Made by a program: the position numbers and the translations under genes
Part shown: positions 1 to 6,507 of the stretch, piece by piece
Layout of the letters: the number at the start of each line of letters is the position of its first letter
Position numbering within the stretch: the stretch's first letter is position 1
The notes under the pieces: generated by a model
Databases searched by the model: none
Told to the model about the DNA's origin: nothing
The model's input: only the letters and a program-made list of their open reading frames with translations
Source of the DNA: JBOHCT01 sp050699055
Lineage (GTDB): Bacteria; Actinomycetota; Actinomycetes; Streptosporangiales; JBOHCT01
Assembly: GCA_050699055.1 (NCBI GenBank)
Contig: JBOHCT010000090.1
Location: 1-16,018, forward strand
DNA: 16,018 nt
Direction of reading: 5' to 3'

Positions 1-1025
1 ACGTTGACGTGCCCTTGCGCCCACACGGTGCTTGGCATGGAGTGGATGTACTCGCCGCTGTTGGAGATGCGCACCGCCCAGTAGATGAGCTCGTGGTAGT
101 AGCCGGGCTGGCCGGGCTGGATGCCGGGTGAGGTCATCCAGACCGGGTTGCTCTTGTTCATCGTCAGGTGGGTGCCGCTGGTGGTGTAGTACTTGTACTC
201 CCCGCCGCGGCCCATACTCACGGGCCAGTGGTTGATCGGTTTGCCGTTGCGGTAGACCTTGAGCTGGTGGGTCTTGGCGCTGGCATTGACGATCATGCGC
301 GGCCCGACCGTGTAGCGGACGGACAAGTTGTGGGCGCCGTACATGCCCTTCGCGCCGCGTACGCTGGCCAGGTGCGCGACGAGGTGGATCTTCTCGCCGC
401 TCGGCCAGTAGTGACGGGGTCGGAAGACGACCTGGTCGTCGGTGACCCAGCGCCAGGCGCCCTCGACCGGATCGGACATCTTCACCTGAAGCGCGCGTTC
501 TACCGCCTTCTTTCGGCTGATCGGCTCGGTGAAGTCGAGGACGAGCGGGAAGCCGACGCCGACGGTCCCGCCGTCGGGCGACGGCCAGCCGAGTGAGGGG
601 GCGAAGGTGGAGTGCGGCTTCTTGGTGGTGAACGTCGAGCTGGCTCGGGATGGCTCGTCGGCGTGGCCCCGCGCGATGGCCGTCACCGTGTAGTGCGCCG
701 AGGGGCTCATCGTCCAGCGAGAGATCCACATGGTGCGGTCGGAGTTGTAGAGGCCCTTCAGGTCGCGGCCGTCGGGCGAGGTCACCGTCACCCGATCCAG
801 CCGTCCGCCGGTCGCGCGGACGACCACGGTGCGGTCTGGCCGTACGTGGTGAGCGCCGCTCGCTGGGGTGATGGTGATCGTCGCAGGCGCGGCCGACGGT
901 GTCGCCGATCTGGTCGCGGCCGTCGGCTCCACGGCGCTACTGCAGCCCGCAAGCAGCGCCACCGTACCGCAGAGCACGACCACCGGGTGTGCCCTACGCA
1001 CCCTCTCGCTGCGCACGCCCGCCAC
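1..1025 (-). CDS. L,D-transpeptidase lipoprotein (YkuD domain, two Ig-like domains), 3' end outside the window
   Basis: This gene is read from the reverse complement; about 341 residues are visible. L,D-transpeptidases form 3-3 cross-links in peptidoglycan outside the membrane. The N-terminus is a lipoprotein signal: Arg-rich start, hydrophobic stretch, then LLAGC with the lipidated Cys at about residue 28, followed by an Ala/Thr/Pro-rich linker. Two Ig-like modules follow (roughly 45-145 and 150-240), then a YkuD domain from about residue 242 (MIVNASAKTHQLKVYRNGKP). The visible part includes GEYIHSMPS, which holds the conserved His. The SHGC-type catalytic Cys motif would come just past VNV at the window edge and is not seen. 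The layout matches the mycobacterial LdtMt2 type (about 400 aa). I chose GTG at 1025-1023 because AGGGGG lies 5 nt upstream; an in-frame GTG at 1016 is the alternative. The gene is monocistronic as far as can be seen. Confidence 0.9.
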   Translation of the reverse strand, partial: MAGVRSERVRRAHPVVVLCGTVALLAGCSSAVEPTAATRSATPSAAPATITITPASGAHHVRPDRTVVVRATGGRLDRVTVTSPDGRDLKGLYNSDRTMWISRWTMSPSAHYTVTAIARGHADEPSRASSTFTTKKPHSTFAPSLGWPSPDGGTVGVGFPLVLDFTEPISRKKAVERALQVKMSDPVEGAWRWVTDDQVVFRPRHYWPSGEKIHLVAHLASVRGAKGMYGAHNLSVRYTVGPRMIVNASAKTHQLKVYRNGKPINHWPVSMGRGGEYKYYTTSGTHLTMNKSNPVWMTSPGIQPGQPGYYHELIYWAVRISNSGEYIHSMPSTVWAQGHVN

Positions 1026-1115
1026 CCCAACCCCCTGCCGGTTGATCGACGTTCCTGTAGTCAAACGCCGCAGCCTCCGGTGCAGTTGCCCGCGACTCGC
1101 GATCACCCGGCCACT

Positions 1116-1131
1116 GTCACCGAATTGTGAC
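1116..1131. promoter_or_regulatory. Inverted repeat GTCAC-N6-GTGAC upstream of the L,D-transpeptidase gene
   Basis: The 5-bp arms GTCAC and GTGAC are perfect and separated by 6 nt. The site lies about 90 bp upstream of the chosen start of the L,D-transpeptidase gene. Its size and symmetry fit a dimeric regulator's operator. No factor is assigned, and a match of this size could be chance. Confidence 0.3.
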
Positions 1132-1184
1132 CCTCCGGTAGGACAAACTCGCCGCCAGCGTCGTCGAGGTCGTCGCGGCCAAAA

Positions 1185-1530
1185 TCAACCGTCACAAACC
1201 GCGCGGCCCCCATCCGTCGGTGTCTGCTCGCCGATCCGATCCCACTTGTCCCGCTGCGAGGGCTGTTGGGCATCGGTCTGTTCGCTCCCTGAGGTTCGGA
1301 CGCGCATGCGAGCGACCGCGTCGATCAGTATCTCGACGAGCTCTGTGAACCGCGTGTCTGGGTCGCCAAAGACCTCGGGGCCGGATTGCAGCACGAGCGG
1401 TGTTTGGCCGTCACCCACCCGGGCGGCCCGTCGCTCCAGCGAATAGCGCTCGTCGCCCTCGCGAGTGGCCTGCTGGACGGCTTGTTCTTCGATGCAGAAC
1501 CCGACGACGAAGTTGTAGATGAGGGAGTAG
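1185..1530 (-). pseudogene. 3' fragment of a TetR/AcrR-family regulator (ligand-binding domain only)
   Basis: The reverse strand encodes YSLIYNFVVGFCIEEQAVQQ, and then a stretch containing DTRFTELVEILIDAVARMR before a stop at 1185. The G-F-x-x-E-E-Q-A helix and the D-x-R-F-x-x-x-L-x-x-[IL]-[IL]-D helix are typical of the C-terminal domain of TetR-type repressors. There is no helix-turn-helix. The open frame continues upstream past about 1530, but there it reads antisense to an aminotransferase and has lost all TetR character. The 5' half was therefore lost at the junction. The C-terminal tail after the last helix is about 35 residues of low-complexity sequence. It is presumed non-functional. 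Confidence 0.7.
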
Positions 1531-2230
1531 GCCGGCGCCGACGGCGTGGCCTGCCTCGTGGTGGAGCCGATCCAGGGGGAAGGCGGCTTCGTCGTCCCGG
1601 CGCGCGGGTTCCTGCCAGCGCTCTCGGCGTACGCGCGGGAGAAGGGGATCGTGTTCGTGGCCGACGAGATCCAGACCGGCTTCGCCCGCACCGGCCACTG
1701 GTTCGCCTGCGAACACGAGGGCGTGGTCCCCGACCTCGTCACGACGGCCAAGGGCCTCGGGGGACGGGCTGCCGTTGGCGGGCGTCACCGGACGCGCCGA
1801 GATCATGGACGCCGTGCACCCCGGCGGCCTCGGGGGCACCTACGCAGGGAACCCCGTCGCCTGCGCGGCCGCGTTGGGCGCGATCCGCACGATCGAAGAG
1901 GACGGGCTCCTCGAGCGCGCCGCCCGGATCGGGACGGTCATGCTGCCGCGGCTGCGGGCGCTGACCGAACGGTGCCCGGCGATCGGGGACGTGCGGGGCC
2001 GCGGCGCGATGCTCGCCGTCGAGATCGTCCGGCCCGGCAGCACCGAAGCCGACCCGGCGACCGCGAAGGCGATCCTCGCCGCCTGCCACGCCGAAGGCCT
2101 GCTCGCGCTTTCCGCCGGCACCTACGGCAATGTCGTCCGTTTCCTGCCGCCGCTGGTCATCCCCGACACGCTGCTCCAGGAAGGCCTCGGCATCCTGGAC
2201 AAGGTCGTCTCCACGGTGACCGAACGGTAG
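1531..2230 (+). pseudogene. 3' fragment of a GABA-type (class III) aminotransferase, frameshifted
   Basis: This is the C-terminal half of a class III PLP-dependent aminotransferase, close to 4-aminobutyrate aminotransferase (GABA + 2-oxoglutarate to succinate semialdehyde + glutamate). The motifs in order are VVEPIQGEGGF, FVADEIQTGFARTG (PLP-binding Asp), TTAKGLG (PLP Lys), then in the next frame LPLAGVTGRAEIMDA, GGTYAGNPVACAAALG and the C-terminal small domain ending in TVTER. A run of five G at 1759-1763, where four would keep the frame, shifts the reading frame directly after the PLP lysine. The frame is closed by TAG at 1528-1530, so the N-terminal half, about 200 residues, is missing. 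GTG1775 could start a stub, but it would lack the active site. The stop codon sits inside the terminator stem. Confidence 0.85.
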
Positions 2231-2260
2231 CCAGCCCGTCAGCGGGCTGGCTAGTTTCCT
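2228..2260 (+). terminator. Rho-independent-like hairpin after the aminotransferase remnant
   Basis: This is a perfect 11-bp stem (TAGCCAGCCCG and CGGGCTGGCTA, 2228-2238 and 2243-2253) with a TCAG tetraloop. It is followed by AGTTTCCTT, a modest T-rich tail. The left arm begins with the TAG stop codon itself. Confidence 0.75.
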
Positions 2261-2288
2261 TACCCGACCCTTTCGACCTCGCGACCGA

Positions 2289-2369
2289 CCACGATCCGTG
2301 TCTGCGGTCGGGAAGGGAAGAAAGCCGCGCTTCTCGACCGCGAACGCGGATCACCGAGGACCCGGCCCG
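2289..2369 (+). repeat. Structured repeat, unit A (81 bp)
   Basis: First of two adjacent 81-bp units with no indel between them (61 of 81 positions identical by eye). The unit folds as an outer stem GATCCGT/GCGGATC (2293-2299 with 2346-2352, one G-U), a 4x4 internal loop, and an inner stem GCGGTCG/CGACCGC (2304-2310 with 2335-2341). In RNA the inner stem can be extended through a G-U and GAAG/CTTC to about 12 bp. The conserved tail ACCGAGGAC follows. No coding sense was found in either strand. Confidence 0.7.
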
Positions 2370-2450
2370 CCACGATCCGCATCAGTGGTCCGGGAGAGGA
2401 GCAGACCCCACGTCTGGACCACGGGCGCGGATCACCGAGGACTCGGCCCC
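2370..2450 (+). repeat. Structured repeat, unit B (81 bp)
   Basis: Second tandem unit. The outer stem is GATCCGC/GCGGATC (2374-2380 with 2427-2433), fully paired. The inner stem is GTGGTCC/GGACCAC (2385-2391 with 2416-2422). Relative to unit A the inner stem has two double substitutions that keep pairing: C-G to T-A at 2386/2421 and G-C to C-G at 2391/2416. The unit ends 2 nt before the stop codon of the convergent sulfotransferase-like gene. Confidence 0.7.
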
Positions 2451-2452
2451 GA

Positions 2453-3607
2453 TCACGGGCGGCGCAGCCGCAGGGCGAGACGCCGGTACATCCGCAGCGC
2501 CGAGCCGACGGGACGGATCCGAGCGCCGAGGTCGAGGGCCGCGCGCTCGATCACGACGCGCGCCGGCACGTCGGTTCGCTCGCGCAGCGAGGCCGCCACC
2601 CACCCGGCGAGCCCGTGCACCGCCACGTCCAGTATCTCGGCGTCCGTGACCTCGCGGGGATCACGGTCCGCGGGAACGTACGAGGGCAGGAGCTCGCCGA
2701 GGTCCCCGACGACGTCGTACCCGGCCGCCCGGAGCCCGGCGACCACGCGCTCGGCGTGCTCCCGCGTCCACGCGTACCGATCGTCCGGTAGCGAGACCCG
2801 CTCGCGATCGGGACGCGCGGCAAGGACGTCGTGCGCGAGCCGGTCCTTGACTGTGGCGGCGTAGTGCCAGAACGGTACCGACGGATCGAGGGCGGCGTTG
2901 ACGCGGCGCAGCAGCTCGGTCTCGGCGAGTCCCAGTGAGGTGTTGGGTCGGGCCGCGGCGGCGTCGACGCGGCCCGGGTCGACGCCGAGCACCGACGAGA
3001 AGCGCTGCCAGAGCAGGTCGGGCGCGGTGCCGGCGGGGGGCACCGGCACGACGTGCACCCGGTCGGGCGGGACTCCCGCGGACCACCTGCGGAGGACCTG
3101 GACCGGGTCGTGGACCCGCCAGAACCATCCCCGCGCCCCACTCCCCCGGGGCCCCTCGATGACCTCGGCGAGCCACTCGTCGAAACCGCCGGTGTACCTG
3201 TGCTTGACCTGCTCCTGCCACGCGGCGGTCAGCAGGCCGGTCAGCTCGCGGGCGGTGTAGACGACATGGACCTCGGCCGGCTCGAGCGACGCGATCGCCC
3301 GCCGCGCCTGTTCGGCACCGGCCGCGGCGAGCAGCTCGCAGGAGATCACCACCGCGGACGTACGGGCCCGTCGGGCCTGCCTGGCCAGCGCGTCCCACTC
3401 GCCTCGCCACGACGGGCTCCTGCTGGTCGCCCCCTGCCGCTTCTCCCGGAGGTCCTGGGTGGCACGGAAGTGGTCGGCGTACCCTTTTCCCGGGAGCGTG
3501 ACGCCTTGCCGCGCGAGGGCGCGGCGGTTGCTCCACAGCACCTGTTGCAGAAACGTGGTGCCGGTCTTGGGCGCACCGATGTGCACGTACACCCGAGGTC
3601 TGCCCAT
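2453..3607 (-). CDS. Sulfotransferase-like P-loop protein
   Basis: The protein is 384 aa. The N-terminus RVYVHIGAPKTGTTFLQQ (residues 5-22) is the 5'-phosphosulfate-binding loop seen in PAPS-dependent sulfotransferases (GxPKTGTT-type). A central region with a VVISCELL strand and helices, and a Trp/Arg-rich part (GWFWRVHDP), follow the loose pattern of actinobacterial sulfotransferase-family proteins. The 3'-phosphate-binding Arg/Ser cannot be assigned by eye. The acceptor substrate is unknown. ATG at 3607 is chosen because AGGGAGGA lies 7 nt upstream and the P-loop follows at once. The open frame extends upstream through a repeat element, but that part has no protein-like character. The gene is bracketed by copies of the structured repeat: two beyond its 3' end and a decayed inverted one in its upstream region. 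Confidence 0.75.
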   Translation of the reverse strand: MGRPRVYVHIGAPKTGTTFLQQVLWSNRRALARQGVTLPGKGYADHFRATQDLREKRQGATSRSPSWRGEWDALARQARRARTSAVVISCELLAAAGAEQARRAIASLEPAEVHVVYTARELTGLLTAAWQEQVKHRYTGGFDEWLAEVIEGPRGSGARGWFWRVHDPVQVLRRWSAGVPPDRVHVVPVPPAGTAPDLLWQRFSSVLGVDPGRVDAAAARPNTSLGLAETELLRRVNAALDPSVPFWHYAATVKDRLAHDVLAARPDRERVSLPDDRYAWTREHAERVVAGLRAAGYDVVGDLGELLPSYVPADRDPREVTDAEILDVAVHGLAGWVAASLRERTDVPARVVIERAALDLGARIRPVGSALRMYRRLALRLRRP

Positions 3608-3670
3608 GACCCGATCCTCCCTGTCGCCAGCCACGGCCGGTCGTACGCCAAGCACCCCGACCGCCGCCCG

Positions 3671-3688
3671 GCGAACGATCACGTTCGC
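3671..3688. promoter_or_regulatory. Perfect inverted repeat upstream of the sulfotransferase-like gene
   Basis: The arms GCGAACG and CGTTCGC are separated by ATCA. The site is about 64 bp upstream of the ATG and directly follows repeat copy C when read in the gene's direction. It could be an operator or a second small hairpin in the leader. No regulator is inferred. Confidence 0.35.
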
Positions 3689-3690
3689 TG

Positions 3691-3753
3691 GCCCCGCGTT
3701 TGTGGTCGAGACGCGGAGAATACTGCCCTCTCCTACCGCTGACGCGGATCTCG
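3691..3753 (-). repeat. Structured repeat, decayed copy C, inverted relative to A and B
   Basis: On the minus strand, 3750 to 3691 aligns without gaps to unit A (2293-2352), with about 44 of 60 identical positions. Shared blocks include GATCCG, GCGGT, TCTCGACC and AACGCGG. Pairing is partly lost: the inner stem keeps 5 of 7 pairs and the outer right arm reads GCGGGGC. It starts 5 nt past the stop codon of the acyl-CoA oxidase gene and lies in the upstream region of the sulfotransferase-like gene. Confidence 0.6.
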
Positions 3754-3758
3754 GGAGG

Positions 3759-5720
3759 CTACGGACCCCCGCGGCCGTCCCCACGCACGCCGATCGGGGC
3801 GGCGAGCACCGCGTCCGGGATGCCGAACGCGTCCACCAGCGCCGCGGCGTGCGGTCGCAGCTCGGCGCACAGCCGGTTGACCGTACGGGTCACCATCTTC
3901 GACCGGGTCGACGAGATCCGGCCGTGCTCCTGGAACCAGCCGCGGTCGCGCTCCACCTTCGACAGGGCGTACAGGTCGCACAGGCGGCCGAGGACCGGCG
4001 CGAGCACAGAGTCCGTACAGTTGTCCGCGCAGCCCTCGACGGTACCCACGAACGCCTCCAGCACGATCCGGTCGATGTGTGCGTGCGCCGTCGCGACGAC
4101 GTGGTCCTGGCAGTCGAGGAACGTCTGGAAGGGGTCGTCACCGCGGTCGACGCCGCGCTTGAGCCGCCGTGCGGCCCCCGCGATCACGTGCTGCTCACGC
4201 CAGCGGAACAGGCCGAGGAGGTAGTCGCGGTCGAGCAGGTCGGTGTCGCCCTCGCGGCTCGGTACGAGGTCGTCGCGGAGCCGCCCGAGGATCTCCCGTG
4301 CCGCGGTCCGCTCGGCGAGGGCCCCGGCGACCTGACCGGCGAGGAACCCCGCCATGCCCAGTGGGTCCAGCTCGCCGAACTGGTCGCGGTAGTCCGTCAG
4401 CAGGCTCTTGGCGACGAGCTGCATGAGAACGGTGTTGTCGCCCTCGAACGTCGTGAACACGTCCGTGTCGGCCTTGAGGGCGGCGAACCTGTTGACGGCC
4501 ATGTAGCCGACGCCGCCGCACGCCTCGCGGCAGGCCTGGATGGTCTCGGTGGCGTGCCAGGTCGCCGCGGCCTTGACGCCGGACACCTCCGTCTCGAGCT
4601 TGCGCCTGTCGTGTTCGGGGTACTCCCCGCCGCCGAACGCCCTGCCGGCCTCGGCCGCCAGCCGCTGCTGGGCGAAGTGCAGCGCGTACGTCGTGGCGAG
4701 CGCGGGCAGCAGCCGCCGCTGATGGGTGCGGTAGTCGAGCAGCGGGACCTCGCCGCCGCCGGGACGGCCGAACTGCCTTCGGGTGAGGGCGTAGCGGACG
4801 GCGATCGTGAGGGCCGACTTCGTCGCGCTGAGGGCCGCGCCGCCCACGCTGGCCCGCCCCTGGATAAGCGTGCCGATCATGGTGAAGAAGCGTCGCCGCG
4901 GGTTCTCGATCGGGCTGGAGTACTCGCCCTCGGCGCCCACCCGCGCGTACCTGTCGAGCAGCGCGTCCCGCGGCACCCGCACGTGGTCGAACCACAGCTC
5001 GCCGTTGTCGACGCCGTTCAGGCCCATCTTCTCGCCGCAGTCAGCGATGCGTACCCCTTCGGCCGGCCGGCCGGCCGCGTCGCGGATGGGGACGAGGAGG
5101 GCGTGGACGCCGTGCTCCGTACCGTCCACGACGAGCTGAGCGAACACCACGGCCATCCGCCCGTCGCGGGCGGCGCTGCCGATGAAGTCCTTGCGGGCGG
5201 CGTCGTCGGGGGTATGGACGACGAACTCCCCGGCGGGGGCGTCGTACGTCGCCGTGGTCCGCAGCTCCTGCACGTCCGACCCGTGACCCGCCTCGGTCAT
5301 CGCGAAGCAGCCGGGCAGCTCGAACATGCCGATGTCGCGCAGGTAGCGCTCCTGGTGCTTGCGCGTCCCGAGCTGCAGCACCGCGCCGCCGAACAGGCCG
5401 ACCTGGACGCCGCACTTGACGAGCAGCGACAGGTCACCGTACGCAAGGGTCTCGAACGCCGCGATGCCGGCGCCGACGTCGCCCGTCCCGCCGAACTCCT
5501 TCGGGTAGCCGATGAGGGTCCCGCCTTCTTTGGCGAGGGTCCTCGCCCAGGTCAGTACCTGCTGGCGGTACTCGTCCCTGGTGAGGTCCTGCTGCGGGCG
5601 GAACTCCGCTCGGGCCAGCACTTCGCGGACCCGGTCCCGTACCCAGGCGTGCTCACCGTCGAGGAGGCGCCGCAGCGCCTCCGGGTCGGGGCGGGCGAGG
5701 GACTCTTGGATCTCGGTCAT
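3759..5720 (-). CDS. Acyl-CoA oxidase / long acyl-CoA dehydrogenase family protein
   Basis: The protein is 653 aa, the length of acyl-CoA oxidases rather than ordinary acyl-CoA dehydrogenases (about 380-400). It is an FAD flavoenzyme expected to form a trans-2-enoyl-CoA. FAD/substrate motifs are CFAMTEAGHGSDV (138-150) and RKDFIGSA (176-183). The mid-domain has GEKMGLNGVDNGELWFDHVRVPRD, seen as separate short blocks near 229-252. TTFEGDNTVLMQ (423-434) carries the catalytic-position Glu426, as in ACOX enzymes. The extra 200-residue C-terminal helical domain is also present. ATG at 5720 is chosen because GGAGG lies 4 nt upstream; longer in-frame extensions run through the promoter region and into the divergent gene. 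Whether it uses O2 or an electron-transfer flavoprotein cannot be told from sequence. The gene stands alone between the sulfotransferase and DUF1707 genes. Confidence 0.88.
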   Translation of the reverse strand: MTEIQESLARPDPEALRRLLDGEHAWVRDRVREVLARAEFRPQQDLTRDEYRQQVLTWARTLAKEGGTLIGYPKEFGGTGDVGAGIAAFETLAYGDLSLLVKCGVQVGLFGGAVLQLGTRKHQERYLRDIGMFELPGCFAMTEAGHGSDVQELRTTATYDAPAGEFVVHTPDDAARKDFIGSAARDGRMAVVFAQLVVDGTEHGVHALLVPIRDAAGRPAEGVRIADCGEKMGLNGVDNGELWFDHVRVPRDALLDRYARVGAEGEYSSPIENPRRRFFTMIGTLIQGRASVGGAALSATKSALTIAVRYALTRRQFGRPGGGEVPLLDYRTHQRRLLPALATTYALHFAQQRLAAEAGRAFGGGEYPEHDRRKLETEVSGVKAAATWHATETIQACREACGGVGYMAVNRFAALKADTDVFTTFEGDNTVLMQLVAKSLLTDYRDQFGELDPLGMAGFLAGQVAGALAERTAAREILGRLRDDLVPSREGDTDLLDRDYLLGLFRWREQHVIAGAARRLKRGVDRGDDPFQTFLDCQDHVVATAHAHIDRIVLEAFVGTVEGCADNCTDSVLAPVLGRLCDLYALSKVERDRGWFQEHGRISSTRSKMVTRTVNRLCAELRPHAAALVDAFGIPDAVLAAPIGVRGDGRGGP

Positions 5721-5777
5721 GGTGCCTCCAAAGCGAGCCTCCCCCACACCCTTCCCGCCGAACACCTCCCGCGCCGC

Positions 5778-5799
5778 TAGCGCCGGTACCGTGAGGTCG
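5778..5799 (+). promoter_or_regulatory. Putative promoter for a leaderless DUF1707 transcript
   Basis: TACCGT at 5787-5792 fits a -10 element and lies 6 nt before the GTG start at 5799, so transcription could begin at the start codon. No convincing Shine-Dalgarno sequence precedes the GTG. No clear -35 was found. Confidence 0.3.
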
Positions 5800-6416
5800 T
5801 GGAGATCGAACCGCGCTCCGAGCGCGAGCCCGCGCCGATCACCGAGGCGGATCGGGAGAACGCGGTGGAGCTGCTCCAGGGCGCGGCCGCCGATGGCCGG
5901 CTGCCGCTGGAGGACCTCAGCGACCGGGTCGGTATGGTGCTCACGGCCGACACCCGAGAGCAGCTCGACTCGGCCACCGCGGGACTCGAGACCGCACCGC
6001 AGGTCGGGTCCGCCCGGACGGTCTCCACCATCGTCACCCTCCTCGGCGATCGCCGCCAGGTCGGCCGCTGGCGGCTGCCCAGGACGCTGCGGGCGGTGGC
6101 GCTCGCCGGCGACATCCACCTCGACCTGCGCGGAGTGGTCGTCTCCGACGAGGTCGTCGACATCTCCGCCGTGGCGCTGCTCGGCAATTTCTGCGTCGAC
6201 GTCCCCGACGGGGTCGAGGTCGAGCTCACAGGCTTCGACCTCCTCGGCGACCGCGAGCTTCGGCTCCCGGCCGTACCGCGGCGTGCGGGCACGCCGCTGA
6301 TCCGGGTGCGCGCGTACGGGCTGCTCGGCGACGTGGACGTGCGCACCCCGGAGGAGGGAGAGGAGCCGCCGAGCTGGTGGGCCTGGTTCCGGGGAAGCCG
6401 ACGCGGCCGCCGGTAA
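5799..6416 (+). CDS. DUF1707 protein with LiaF-like C-terminal domain
   Basis: The protein is 205 aa and has no membrane helix. Residues about 15-68 (ITEADRENAVELLQGAAADG and the following LEDLSDRVGMV...LDSAT) match the DUF1707 (SHOCT-like) module common in Actinobacteria. Residues about 75-185 form repeated LLGD / AGDIHLDL / LLGNFCVDVP / LLGDVDV strands, as in the LiaF-type C-terminal domain linked to cell-envelope stress sensing. A Trp-rich, basic tail follows (SWWAWFRGSRRGRR). A role in envelope response is an inference from the family. The GTG start at 5799 gives the DUF1707 domain a normal N-terminal spacing. The gene is divergent from the acyl-CoA oxidase gene with a 78-bp gap. Confidence 0.82.
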   Translation: MEIEPRSEREPAPITEADRENAVELLQGAAADGRLPLEDLSDRVGMVLTADTREQLDSATAGLETAPQVGSARTVSTIVTLLGDRRQVGRWRLPRTLRAVALAGDIHLDLRGVVVSDEVVDISAVALLGNFCVDVPDGVEVELTGFDLLGDRELRLPAVPRRAGTPLIRVRAYGLLGDVDVRTPEEGEEPPSWWAWFRGSRRGRR

Positions 6417-6419
6417 GGG

Positions 6420-6473
6420 CGACTGAATGTGACACCTAGCACGCTATAACGGCCACGACGTGACATTCAGTCG
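6420..6473. terminator. Long hairpin between convergent genes (probable bidirectional terminator)
   Basis: The arms CGACTGAATGT (6420-6430) and ACATTCAGTCG (6463-6473) pair perfectly over 11 bp. One mismatch and two more pairs extend the stem inward. The loop is about 26 nt and includes CTATAAC. It lies 4 nt after the DUF1707 stop and 35 nt before the end of the catabolic operon. There is no T-tract on either side. Confidence 0.5.
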
Positions 6474-6507
6474 GGATGGTCGTGGGTGGTGAGGGCCGCG
6501 GCGCCCT

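Noticed and set aside
168..1130. Plus-strand open frames at the left end
   Set aside because: They are shadows of the minus-strand L,D-transpeptidase, which has a lipobox, Ig-like domains and a YkuD domain.
2289..2450. CRISPR-like array
   Set aside because: Only two adjacent diverged units without spacers, and no cas genes nearby.
3608..3784. N-terminal extension of the sulfotransferase-like protein
   Set aside because: The upstream frame runs through repeat copy C and a palindrome; the ATG at 3607 has a good ribosome-binding site and sits right before the P-loop.
3459..5780. Plus-strand open frame of 773 codons opposite the acyl-CoA oxidase gene
   Set aside because: Composition is Arg/Ala/Val-biased with no domain, while the minus strand encodes a full acyl-CoA oxidase.
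5721..6119. N-terminal extension of the acyl-CoA oxidase
   Set aside because: It would overlap the divergent DUF1707 gene and promoter region; ATG at 5720 has GGAGG upstream and the family domain begins there.
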